From Endozoicomonas euniceicola (GTDB taxonomy: Bacteria > Pseudomonadota > Gammaproteobacteria > Pseudomonadales > Endozoicomonadaceae), in NCBI RefSeq assembly GCF_025562755.1, contig NZ_CP103300.1, forward strand, positions 2,033,501 to 2,097,500: a stretch of DNA of 64,000 nucleotides, given 5' to 3'. The notes below the pieces were generated by a model. It had not been told where the DNA came from. It was given only the letters and a program-made list of their open reading frames with translations, and made no database searches. Below, in pieces: positions 49,071-57,725 of this stretch. Positions within the stretch are counted from its first letter, which is position 1. Every line of letters starts with the position of its first letter. A program made the translations under genes and the position numbers.

Positions 49071-51161
49071 TCAGAACAAGAGTTCAACCCCCACCCACAC
49101 TTGCCTGCCCGGTTCATGAACCCTTAAGGCTTCCGGGTTAAAGGGATCACGGCTGGCGCGGTTAACGTGCAGGGCATAGGTTCGGTTAAACAGATTTTCG
49201 ACACCACCCAGCAACTTTAAACCTTTATCCAGCTGATACCAGCCATGCAAATGCATCACGCCATAACCTGAGGATTCACCCGCATCCAGTCCGCTGTTTG
49301 TATCCACTTTATCCTGACGGGCTGCAAACTCATACCTGGCCCCCAGTAACCAGACATTCGTGTTGTAATCCAGTTTGATACTGCCCGTCAGAGGTGGAAT
49401 CTGCGGCAGGCTTTTCTGCTGGGAATCATCACGGTTTTCGCCCCGGGTCCAGGACAATCCAATAGCAGGCTGCCAGTGTCCAAAGTCATAGCGGGATTCC
49501 ATTTCCCATCCATATAAGCGGGCATCGAAGTTTTTATACAGCTTTGCTCCTCTCTTACCTGAAGAGCTGCCAGAAGTCCGCAGGATAAAGTCGTTGACCT
49601 CATCAACAAAAAACATCACACGAAACTGTGCCCGGGTTGCCTGAAACTGATAACCAGCATCCAGCTGATGATGAATCTCTGGCTTTATCCGGGGATTACC
49701 CACCCAGTCATCACTGCCATGGCAGCAGGAACCTCTGGAAGCAATGTAACGCTCAGAAGCATCGGCCGTCCGGACACTACGACTGACTCGCAACCCAACA
49801 GACTGTGTCGATGACAGGTCATGAATCCAGCTCACCAGGCCGCTGCTGTTGCCTTCACTGACTTTGTCAGCCTTATAACCGTAGTACTTTTGGTAGAGCG
49901 CATCCGGGCTGCTGGCTCCCAGCGCTTCAGCAGAAGCTTTTGTCGCTTCCGCTTTAAAGTCATCATAACGCACGCCCACCCTGAGGTGATCGTTATCGCT
50001 CAACTCATAATCCAGTTCAGCAAACAGCCCCATCTGCCGATATTCAACACCCGGCCACATATGAGACTGGTATTGGTCAGCCTTTGAACGTTTGTCCAAA
50101 GAAGCGTCGTTCAAGGCCACTTTATAGCGTCTGGCATCCCGGTCATTGGCCTGATAGTCGATACCAATACGCAGCTCACTCTTTTCCGTAAAGACAGAAC
50201 CCTGCAAACGCCCGCCCCAAGTTAATGACGTGGAGGGTGCCTTCAAACCGTTGGGAGCATTGGGCTTGCGTCGTCTGACACTGAAGTTATCCATTTGATG
50301 CTTAACATCAGAACGGTAAGCTGACAGTTCCAGGGCATCAAATATCAGGAATGACCGGTCGTAACGGGTTTTAAAACGCCAGATATCGGCTTTAGCCCGG
50401 GGAGCATCCATACCGTTGCCAGAGTAATACACATCGTCGTCACGAACCGCTTCGACATTCAACTCCATACGGGTAAAACCGGCGACCTCTCCGGAAATAA
50501 TTAACCCTCCAGTGTTGGAGCGAAAAGCTGAGCTGACCTTACTGCCACTGCCATCCTTATAATTGCCCGCGTCCTGATAACCGCCATACGCTCGCAACCA
50601 GCCTTCAGAGCTGCCTGCCGCAATATCCAGAGACAGGTCTTTGCCATTAGAGTTACCGGTATACCCCATATAAGCCTTGCCGGTAACGGATGGGTGCCAG
50701 CGCATACCCTGATCATTGTTAAAGTCAGGGTCGTCCCTGGTGAACAGTACCGTACCACCAGGGCCACCTGCACCATAAATAACCGATTCATATCCCCGAA
50801 TAACTTCCACTTTGTCGTACCCGGCCCGACTGACGTAAGTGGTGGGCGGGTCCATTCTCCCCGGGCAGGCACCATGGATATAAGTGCCATCCATCACCAC
50901 ATTCAGCTGACTCTGCTGCTGCCCACGAATAATAGGCTCGAAACCTTTACCACCTTTTCTGGAGGCTGTTACACCGTTGATTTCTCTTAAAGCCCGCCCT
51001 GCGTCAGTGGCAGGAACAGTGATCTGATTAACGGATGAAACCGATTCAGACGGCAATAAAGACTCCGACACATCAATCGCTATATCTGAAACATCATTCG
51101 CCCGAACAGCCGGTGACAACATTCCAGCAAGCACACCGGAAAACAGCAGCAATTTTTTCAT
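49071..51161 (-). CDS. oprC: TonB-dependent copper receptor, OprC/NosA type
   Basis: 696-residue outer-membrane receptor with a signal peptide (MKKLLLFSGVLAGMLSPAVR, cleavage after RA); an open frame upstream to 51347 is not part of the protein. The plug domain contains FEPIIRGQQQSQLNVVMDG, HGACPGRMDPPT with Cys99 and Met103, the CxxxM copper site of OprC, and YGAGGPGGTVLFTRDDP. The rest is a 22-strand barrel ending in GRQVWVGVELLF. It should import copper with energy from TonB. Divergent from phrB. Confidence 0.9.
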   Translation of the reverse strand: MKKLLLFSGVLAGMLSPAVRANDVSDIAIDVSESLLPSESVSSVNQITVPATDAGRALREINGVTASRKGGKGFEPIIRGQQQSQLNVVMDGTYIHGACPGRMDPPTTYVSRAGYDKVEVIRGYESVIYGAGGPGGTVLFTRDDPDFNNDQGMRWHPSVTGKAYMGYTGNSNGKDLSLDIAAGSSEGWLRAYGGYQDAGNYKDGSGSKVSSAFRSNTGGLIISGEVAGFTRMELNVEAVRDDDVYYSGNGMDAPRAKADIWRFKTRYDRSFLIFDALELSAYRSDVKHQMDNFSVRRRKPNAPNGLKAPSTSLTWGGRLQGSVFTEKSELRIGIDYQANDRDARRYKVALNDASLDKRSKADQYQSHMWPGVEYRQMGLFAELDYELSDNDHLRVGVRYDDFKAEATKASAEALGASSPDALYQKYYGYKADKVSEGNSSGLVSWIHDLSSTQSVGLRVSRSVRTADASERYIASRGSCCHGSDDWVGNPRIKPEIHHQLDAGYQFQATRAQFRVMFFVDEVNDFILRTSGSSSGKRGAKLYKNFDARLYGWEMESRYDFGHWQPAIGLSWTRGENRDDSQQKSLPQIPPLTGSIKLDYNTNVWLLGARYEFAARQDKVDTNSGLDAGESSGYGVMHLHGWYQLDKGLKLLGGVENLFNRTYALHVNRASRDPFNPEALRVHEPGRQVWVGVELLF

Positions 51162-51263
51162 TAACCAACCCTGTGATGACTTCTTATTTTTTCGGTGGGT
51201 CAGTATAGGTGTTATCTTTACGTACAATGCAAAAAAAGCACAGATACCGGCAGGCAACTTTCC

Positions 51264-52700
51264 ATGCAACAAAATCTTGGACTTGTATGGTTCAGATCCG
51301 ATCTCAGGGTTCTGGACAACCCCGCCCTTTATCATGCGAGTCAGCAATGCTCTCAGGTTATTGGTGTCTATCTATTGTTTCCGCGGCAATGGCGTCTACA
51401 GCACGATAGCAATAACAAACTCTATTTCTGGATGCAGAACCTCAAGGCTCTGGAAAACGAACTGGGCAGGTTAAACATCCCTCTGATTATTGCCCCGGCA
51501 GAATCATTCAACAAAGCCCCGGCAACCCTGCTTAAACTGGCGGAAAAGTTTACTATTCCGTCGCTCTGGCTGAACGATGAATATGGGGTTTACGAACAAC
51601 AGCGGGACGATGACACTGAGCGTTTATTCAGGCAGAAGAATATTCCCTGCCACCGCTATCATCAGCAAACCCTGTTTATTCCGGGTACCCTGCGAAACAT
51701 GCAGGGTCAGTACTTCAAAGTTTTTACACCTTTCAAAAGAAGTCTGTTCCAGCGCATCACCCCGGAACAACTTCAACCACTGCCCGCCCCTGAAAAACAG
51801 GCTCCTTTACCCCTGGAGTACACGAACCCCGAATCACTGGAGCAGCATTTTCCAGCCACCGCCAGAAACATTGATGACCACTGGCCTGCTGGTGAAGCGG
51901 TGGCGCATAACAGGCTCAACACCTTTCTGGTGAATACCATCGAGCAATACCATAACCAGCGGGACTTTCCAGCCATAGCCGGAACCAGCTCGCTCTCCCC
52001 CTGGCTGACCGCTGGTACCTTGTCGGTCAGACAGTGTTTCCATCAGGCACTGCAGGCAAACAATGGTGAGCTGGATACCGGCAATCCGGGTATCACCACA
52101 TGGCTCGGTGAGCTGATCTGGCGAGAGTTTTATAAACATATACTGTATGGATTTCCCCGGGTTTCCAGGCACCGGGCTTTCAAACCTGAAACCGAAAGAC
52201 TGACCTGGCGGAATGACCCAACACTACTCAAAGCCTGGCAGACAGGAGAAACCGGTTTTCCCCTGGTGGACGCCGCCATGCGCCAGCTGACCAGTACCGG
52301 CTGGATGCACAACCGACTGCGTATGGTCACGGCCATGTTCCTGTCGAAAAATCTGCTGCTCGACTGGCGGCTGGGGGAACAGTTTTTTATGGAACACCTG
52401 ATTGATGGCGATCTGGCCGCTAATAATGGCGGCTGGCAATGGTCTGCCAGCACCGGTACCGATGCCGCGCCTTACTTTCGGATGTTTAACCCCACCAGCC
52501 AGTCCGAAAAGTTTGACAGTGAGGGAGCATTCATCCGGCAATGGCTGCCGGAACTGGCGCATCTGGATAACCGGCGGATACATGCGCCGTACCAGAAAAA
52601 CAGCCAGCTGGCACTGAGCTATCCGCCGCCTGTCGTCAATCACAGTGACTCAAGACAGCGGGTGATGGAAGCCTTTAAGGCACTCAAAAGCCAGCTTTAA
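51264..52700 (+). CDS. phrB: Deoxyribodipyrimidine photolyase PhrB
   Basis: Light-driven repair of cyclobutane pyrimidine dimers. 478 residues from ATG 51264 (MQQNLGLVWFRSDLRV); upstream in-frame codons to 51195 are not conserved. The antenna domain includes KVFTPFKRSLFQR. The FAD domain includes RDFPAIAGTSSLSPWLTAGT, WLGELIWREFYKHIL, VDAAMRQLTSTGWMHNRLRM and DLAANNGGWQWSASTGTDAA. These match E. coli PhrB. The stop overlaps the convergent deformylase-like gene. Confidence 0.95.
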   Translation: MQQNLGLVWFRSDLRVLDNPALYHASQQCSQVIGVYLLFPRQWRLQHDSNNKLYFWMQNLKALENELGRLNIPLIIAPAESFNKAPATLLKLAEKFTIPSLWLNDEYGVYEQQRDDDTERLFRQKNIPCHRYHQQTLFIPGTLRNMQGQYFKVFTPFKRSLFQRITPEQLQPLPAPEKQAPLPLEYTNPESLEQHFPATARNIDDHWPAGEAVAHNRLNTFLVNTIEQYHNQRDFPAIAGTSSLSPWLTAGTLSVRQCFHQALQANNGELDTGNPGITTWLGELIWREFYKHILYGFPRVSRHRAFKPETERLTWRNDPTLLKAWQTGETGFPLVDAAMRQLTSTGWMHNRLRMVTAMFLSKNLLLDWRLGEQFFMEHLIDGDLAANNGGWQWSASTGTDAAPYFRMFNPTSQSEKFDSEGAFIRQWLPELAHLDNRRIHAPYQKNSQLALSYPPPVVNHSDSRQRVMEAFKALKSQL

Positions 52701-53416
52701 CGGCCTGTCCGTTTTGCGTACTCTTCAATGCGCTCACCAGGCTGATAGCCACTCAGCAAAAAGGGTGCCTTGTCATCACACGCCTGGATATAGATTTCTT
52801 TCTTCTGGAAGATTAAACGCATCAGCTCTTTTTCGTCATGAAACTCTTTGGCATGGTCATGATATCCGCCGCCCAGCAGGTGACGGAATTCATGTTGCGC
52901 CACAATAGCGTCCATACCTTTCAGGTCTCGGGTAAACGTGTTGCCTCTGGCATCCTGAGCCTGAAGGGTGATTTCGCTCCAGGTGGCTGTTTTGCCAAAA
53001 GGCTTGCCTTTGGCACTAAGGCAACCATGCCAGAAGCAGACCTTCTGTCCGGACACTTTTGTAATTACAGGATTAATGAAAACCTCAGCCGGTACGGAGC
53101 TGCTCGCCATGGGGGGCGGCGCAATCAGAAACAGCTGCAACGGCTTACCGACCTGATTGGCGGATATACCTGCAACGTTGGTGGTTATCAATTTCTGCAT
53201 GGCGTCAATCAGTGCGTCAATGCGCTTGTCTGGCAGTTTGCGAACCGGCTGCGTGGGGGTATTCAGAATCGCTTTATGTTCGGGATTATCAAACTGAAAA
53301 AGGACCAGCTTCTCGTTTTTGAGCAAGCCGATGGCAGCTTGTTCAGAGGTGTCAAGAATAGCCAGTAAAATCAAGGCAATGAGTAACGCACTACCAAACA
53401 GAACCAGTTTTCCCAC
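52697..53416 (-). CDS. Membrane-anchored peptide deformylase-like protein
   Basis: 239 residues from a GTG with AAGG about 9 nt upstream; an in-frame ATG 14 codons earlier lacks a good site. Residues ~3-21 are a membrane anchor (LVLFGSALLIALILLAIL). The remainder has the three deformylase motifs in altered form: GISANQ (83-88) for GxGLAAxQ, HGCLS (130-134, Cys132) for EGCLS, and QHEFRH (174-179) for QHExDH. All three metal ligands (Cys132, His175, His179) and Glu176 are kept. Extra charged C-terminal ~55 residues. Probably a divergent deformylase-fold hydrolase rather than the essential Def. Confidence 0.75.
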   Translation of the reverse strand: MGKLVLFGSALLIALILLAILDTSEQAAIGLLKNEKLVLFQFDNPEHKAILNTPTQPVRKLPDKRIDALIDAMQKLITTNVAGISANQVGKPLQLFLIAPPPMASSSVPAEVFINPVITKVSGQKVCFWHGCLSAKGKPFGKTATWSEITLQAQDARGNTFTRDLKGMDAIVAQHEFRHLLGGGYHDHAKEFHDEKELMRLIFQKKEIYIQACDDKAPFLLSGYQPGERIEEYAKRTGR

Positions 53417-53596
53417 GCTATTACCTTCAAGCTGCCAAAAGAGGAAAGCATAGACCAAACACCAGCAATAGCATTTGCCACCAGACTATCAGTATTTACC
53501 CTTTCATTGACCCAGCCCAAAACAGCGGCATCAACAAAAAACATAATAAATCACCAGTGACTGCTCCCCACCCTATCGGGTGAGGCTTCTGATTTC

Positions 53597-54769
53597 TTAG
53601 GCAGCAACCGACAGTCTGCCGGATTTACGCAAGCCTCCATCAGCAGAAACGGACAGTCCTTCCGCCTTTAATTTCAATATGCCTTGCTTCTTGATATTGC
53701 GAGCTGCATTAATATCCCGGTCATGGATAGCACCACAGCTACACTCCCATGATCGGATTCTCAATGGCATTTTTTCCTGTTTCAAATCGCAGACTGAGCA
53801 AGTTTTAGAGGATGCAAACCACTGGTCTATCTTCACCAGATGTTTACCTTCCTGCTTTGCCTTGTATTCGAGTTTGGTTATCAGTGAGTGCCAGCCAGCA
53901 TCAACAATAGAACGAGCAAGACGCTTGTTCTTGAGCATGTTTTTAACTTTCAGTGTCTCCACAATCACCGCTTGGTTTTCGTCGATGAGTTGTTTTGATA
54001 GCTTATGCTGAAAATCATTACGGGCAAAGGCTACACGCTCATGCGCCTTTGCCACCAATAAACGGGCTTTGTGCCTACCTTTTGAGCCTTTCTTGCAGCG
54101 AGATAGAGCCTGTTGTTTTCTTTTCAGGTTACGTTGTGCTTTTTTCAGAAAGCGAGGATTGCCAGTCTTATGGCCGGTACTGGTGATAGCCAGATCAGCA
54201 ATCCCCATATCAACACCGACAACCTGATTAGCTTCAAGATTATCAATCTGTTTTGGTTGTTCCTGGGTATCATCAGCCAATATGGAGGCAAAATACTTGC
54301 CGGTTAGCGTTCTGCTCAGGGTGACAGACTTCACCTTACCCACTATTTCACGATGCACTTTAGCCCTTATGGGCTTGCGCTTGGGGATTTTTATCCAGTT
54401 ATCGCCCACAGAGACAGACGTACAATGGTAGCTACTTTGCTTGCCATGCTTTTTCTTGAAGCGAGGAAATCTTGCCTGCAATTTGGGATTGAAAAAGTTT
54501 TGAAAGGCCGTATCCAGATTGATAGTGGCCTGTTGCAGTGCAATAGAGTCAGCGTTTTTCAGCCATGAGTACTTTCGGCTTTTCTTGGCTTTTGCCAGCA
54601 AGGGCTTCAGGTGTTTTTTGGGAGAAAGGCTCTGCCCACGAACCTTGTAATAATGAACCTTAATAGCCAGGGCCTTGTTCCATACGAACCGCACAGCATC
54701 AAACTGACGGTCGAGAAATTCCGCCTGCTCTGATGTTGGATAGATTCGTACTTTGGTGGCTCTCAGCAT
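53597..54769 (-). CDS. tnpB: TnpB RNA-guided nuclease, IS200/IS605 copy 3
   Basis: 390 residues, complete. Same RuvC residues (Asp187, Glu271, Asp350) and zinc ribbon as copy 1; the two differ at only a few positions (for example KPIRAK preceded by KR instead of KC, and SIVDAGW instead of SIADAGW). Confidence 0.95.
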   Translation of the reverse strand: MLRATKVRIYPTSEQAEFLDRQFDAVRFVWNKALAIKVHYYKVRGQSLSPKKHLKPLLAKAKKSRKYSWLKNADSIALQQATINLDTAFQNFFNPKLQARFPRFKKKHGKQSSYHCTSVSVGDNWIKIPKRKPIRAKVHREIVGKVKSVTLSRTLTGKYFASILADDTQEQPKQIDNLEANQVVGVDMGIADLAITSTGHKTGNPRFLKKAQRNLKRKQQALSRCKKGSKGRHKARLLVAKAHERVAFARNDFQHKLSKQLIDENQAVIVETLKVKNMLKNKRLARSIVDAGWHSLITKLEYKAKQEGKHLVKIDQWFASSKTCSVCDLKQEKMPLRIRSWECSCGAIHDRDINAARNIKKQGILKLKAEGLSVSADGGLRKSGRLSVAA

Positions 54770-54834
54770 GGAACGTTATTTCAGTGCTCATTAATATAAA
54801 GTTTATATTACAGGTATTTGAAAGAGGTTTTCAA

Positions 54835-55272
54835 GTGAGCGCACACAATAAAGATTTGCTTAAAGGGTATCTTCGCAAACGACATAGCGTTACCAAGCTG
54901 GTTGTTCATTTGGTGTTCACGACAAAGTACAGACGAAAGCTTTTTGATGGCTATATGATCAAGCAGTTACGGGAGTCGTTCGAGAGTGCATGTGAAAAAC
55001 TGGAATGCCAGTTACTTGAAATGGATGGCGAAAAAGATCACGCACACCTGTTGGTGGCCTACCCACCAAAACTGGCTATCAGTGTCATGGTAAATAATCT
55101 CAAATCAACATCATCAAGACGGTTGCGAATGCTGAATACCCACCTTACTGCTCAGAGCAAAGCAGGCTTAATGTGGTCAAGGTCTTACTTTGCTTGCAGT
55201 GCTGGCGGTGCTGGCGGTGCAACTATCGAGACTCTGAAGGACTACGTTAATAGCCAGAGTACACCAGATTGA
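54835..55272 (+). CDS. tnpA: IS200-type Y1 transposase TnpA, copy 3
   Basis: 145 residues from GTG. HUH motif reads HAHLLV instead of HVHLLV, still a valid HUH. A 9-bp duplication adds GGA/AGG residues (SAGGAGGATIETL) eight residues before the catalytic Tyr in LKDYVNSQ, in the helix that positions it, so activity is uncertain. Confidence 0.9.
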   Translation: MSAHNKDLLKGYLRKRHSVTKLVVHLVFTTKYRRKLFDGYMIKQLRESFESACEKLECQLLEMDGEKDHAHLLVAYPPKLAISVMVNNLKSTSSRRLRMLNTHLTAQSKAGLMWSRSYFACSAGGAGGATIETLKDYVNSQSTPD

Positions 55273-55371
55273 TGGCGGAAGGCTCTGCGCCTTCCCGTCT
55301 TATATCCCCGCCCGCATTGGGCGAGGGTTTACGACGATTTTGCTAATAAAGATAATGCGTCTGTAGTACTT

Positions 55372-56060
55372 ATGTATCGTAATGCAAAACTCGCCGTGAT
55401 TGGCCTGCTCTTCCTCTTTCTGTTTTTTCTGCCTGTTGAGATGATACCGATAAGCGGGATAACCATTGCCGGGCAGCGAGATTACCGCCATTTTCTCCAT
55501 GTTTATGAGTAACACCGCCACCACCGCGATGATGCTGACTTTGCTCACACCACTGCTGAAAGGCATGGATCACACTGATCCTGGCATCAAAGGTATGATT
55601 CTGGCAGTGCCTGTTGCTGCCAACGTGGGCGGTATTGGCACACCCATCGGCACACCACCAAACGCCATTGCTTTCCGCTACCTGACAGCCGAATACGCCA
55701 TGAGCTTTGGTGACTGGATACTGTTTGCCATTCCCATGGCCACCATTCTGATTTTCATCAGCTGGACTCTGCTACGCAAAGTTTACCCTACAGGTATTCA
55801 TGCTATTCATCTGGAAATCGACAGTGAATTCGAGCAGAGAAAAGAGGCTTTCATTGTCTATGGCACTACAGCAGCAACCATTCTGCTTTGGGTTACCGCC
55901 AGTCGCCATGGCATCAATTCATACACCGCTGCCCTATTGCCTGTTGTCGTCTTTTCCCTGTGTGGCATTATCACCACTGAAGACATCAAACAGATTAACT
56001 GGGACGTACTAGCCATCGCAGTGTGAGACATAAACATCACCATCCACAGAATATTTTATA
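55372..56060 (+). pseudogene. Remnant of a DASS/SLC13 carrier (deleted, frameshifted and partly inverted)
   Basis: Starts at ATG 55372 with a normal N-terminus (MYRNAKLAVIGLLFLFLFFL). After GITIAGQR it jumps, out of frame, to the first Ser-Asn-Thr region (ITAIFSMFMSNTATTAMML), losing roughly 100 residues. The middle continues (IGTPPNAIAFRYLTAEYAMS) to INWDVLAIAV and then stops. The next ~50 bp match the antisense of the FMSHTATANLL region of the related carrier at 57726, so the 3' end has been inverted. The rest is missing. Confidence 0.85.
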
Positions 56061-56091
56061 CTTAGTGTCCCCCTACCAACAAAGACATAAT

Positions 56092-57621
56092 ATGATGAAA
56101 AATTTAGTGAATCTCTTCAGGTTTTATTTTCTTTTATCTATCTGTCTTCAACCCTTGTCTGTCCATTCATTTGGCTTGTCAGAAGCGACCAATGACAAAC
56201 CAGAAGCCAGACCGAACAAAGATTTTTTAAATAGAGGAACAAGAGTCTCTTTGTCATGGGAAAAGCTCCCGGAAAATTTTAAGCAGGTATTCAGAAATAT
56301 GAATACTAATGGCAATACCAAAAATATCCCTCTCGACTATCTGGCAGCAATCTTACTTGAAAAGACTCCCACACCCTCTACCACACCCCCTACCGCACCC
56401 TCTACTACTACCACCCCCTCTACCGTGGAGACAACACCGCAAAGCACAACTGTTCCTCTCTCTCAGATACGTTATAACCCGCCTGCCCTCCGCGCAAAAC
56501 CAAGTACTGACCTGTCTTATTATCTGAAACATCTGGCAACACCAGAAGAGGTTAAATTTAACGCACGACTTAACGGTTTTTTCCCTTGTGAACATGCACC
56601 CTATACATTCAGATGCGGCCTTTCCTACTGCAGCGGTGGTATCCTTAAATACTTCACATTCAAGCCAAAGGATATTTATGAAGAAAAGGCAAAAGGAATT
56701 TATGATTTCGACACTTACATTAAAATGAACCCCAACTCTTATGAAGAGAAAAAGTGTAGGGTCCCTGCATCTTACATGGAGTATTATTACAATTCAGCCA
56801 ATTTATCCGGATTCATTTTTTCTGGAGTTATTAAAGCAAAAATATATTTTAACGGCAGTAACAAAATAGCAGCCATTCCCTTCATTACAAACAGGCTAAC
56901 ACCCGTTAGAGAGATGCAAGAGGGCTCTAATGAAGTTAATTATCGTGCCACATTTTTTGAAGTCATTGACTTCAATCGTTTTAATAATCTAAAAACTTAC
57001 GTTAATAGATCGAATACGAAACATTTATTTACAAAATGGAAGCACGCTAAATACCATTATCTTGGAGGTTTGGCTGAGAGTGAGAAAACCGGAAGCTACG
57101 ACCACCTTCAATCCTTGGGTATTGACCTCTATGAAATAACTGATTACTCCTACAAGATATTTAACTCCAGAAGTTACAGTAAATATGGCGATTCATGGTA
57201 CGACAAACAGAGTATCAGGAGACTTTTTGGAGGACCTCTATCTTTAACGCTGACTCCCGTTGACAACTATTTTTTCAATGCAATTATTAGTTCCACAGCC
57301 CTTCTTAATTTAAGCGAAAGCAAAAAAGTAGAAAAGTTCATTCGTTTTTCCACAAGAACACCAATAGTTATTTCACCAAAAAACTACAGCACCAGAAAAG
57401 ATGCCAGCAAACTTGAAGGAGAGCATGTACTCATTTCAGACACTTTCCGTAACAAAAACCGAAGGTACGTAGCAGCAAACAAAGAACAACTTCCTGATTT
57501 TGAGCCTTTTGAAATCAGGATGTATGTGGCACAGGCTGTCGGTAAGCCTGACGGGGGAGGGTATGAAAAAGAAAAAGCCAATGTAAAGATGGTAATGGAG
57601 AAGCATTTTTCTAACCCATAA
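56092..57621 (+). CDS. Secreted protein of unknown function with Pro/Thr-rich linker
   Basis: 509 residues starting at ATG 56092 (MMKNLVNLFRFYFLLSICLQ, a signal peptide ending near VHS). After a ~60-residue N-terminal part comes a low-complexity Pro/Thr/Ser linker (~90-125; PSTTPPTAPSTTTTPSTVET), mucin-like in composition. A ~380-residue Tyr- and Lys-rich region with a Cys group (FPCEH, FRCGLSYCSGG, KKCRV) follows. No family recognised. AT-rich relative to neighbours. Placed between two DASS-related loci. Confidence 0.7.
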   Translation: MMKNLVNLFRFYFLLSICLQPLSVHSFGLSEATNDKPEARPNKDFLNRGTRVSLSWEKLPENFKQVFRNMNTNGNTKNIPLDYLAAILLEKTPTPSTTPPTAPSTTTTPSTVETTPQSTTVPLSQIRYNPPALRAKPSTDLSYYLKHLATPEEVKFNARLNGFFPCEHAPYTFRCGLSYCSGGILKYFTFKPKDIYEEKAKGIYDFDTYIKMNPNSYEEKKCRVPASYMEYYYNSANLSGFIFSGVIKAKIYFNGSNKIAAIPFITNRLTPVREMQEGSNEVNYRATFFEVIDFNRFNNLKTYVNRSNTKHLFTKWKHAKYHYLGGLAESEKTGSYDHLQSLGIDLYEITDYSYKIFNSRSYSKYGDSWYDKQSIRRLFGGPLSLTLTPVDNYFFNAIISSTALLNLSESKKVEKFIRFSTRTPIVISPKNYSTRKDASKLEGEHVLISDTFRNKNRRYVAANKEQLPDFEPFEIRMYVAQAVGKPDGGGYEKEKANVKMVMEKHFSNP

Positions 57622-57677
57622 CCCGCCATGAGAATGGCCCTGTCCGGCTTCGAGCGAAACGAAGCTGGTTTCATGAT

Positions 57678-57716
57678 TGCCCCTGTGACCGGATAACACT
57701 CCCGGTCACTGGGGCA
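57678..57716. terminator. Long hairpin between convergent genes
   Basis: TGCCCCTGTGACCGG and CCGGTCACTGGGGCA pair over 15 positions with one T-T mismatch and a 9-nt loop. It is placed between the convergent secreted-protein gene and the DASS gene. No T run follows, so termination is not certain. Confidence 0.45.
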
Positions 57717-57725
57717 GTCTGCTGA

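Larger units (their letters stand above)
53557..55346. mobile_element. IS200/IS605-family element, copy 3
   Basis: 1,790 bp with the same ends and hairpins as copies 1 and 2. The 9 extra bp are a GCTGGCGGT duplication within tnpA. tnpB and tnpA reading frames are both open. The right end abuts the remnant of a DASS carrier gene. Confidence 0.92.
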
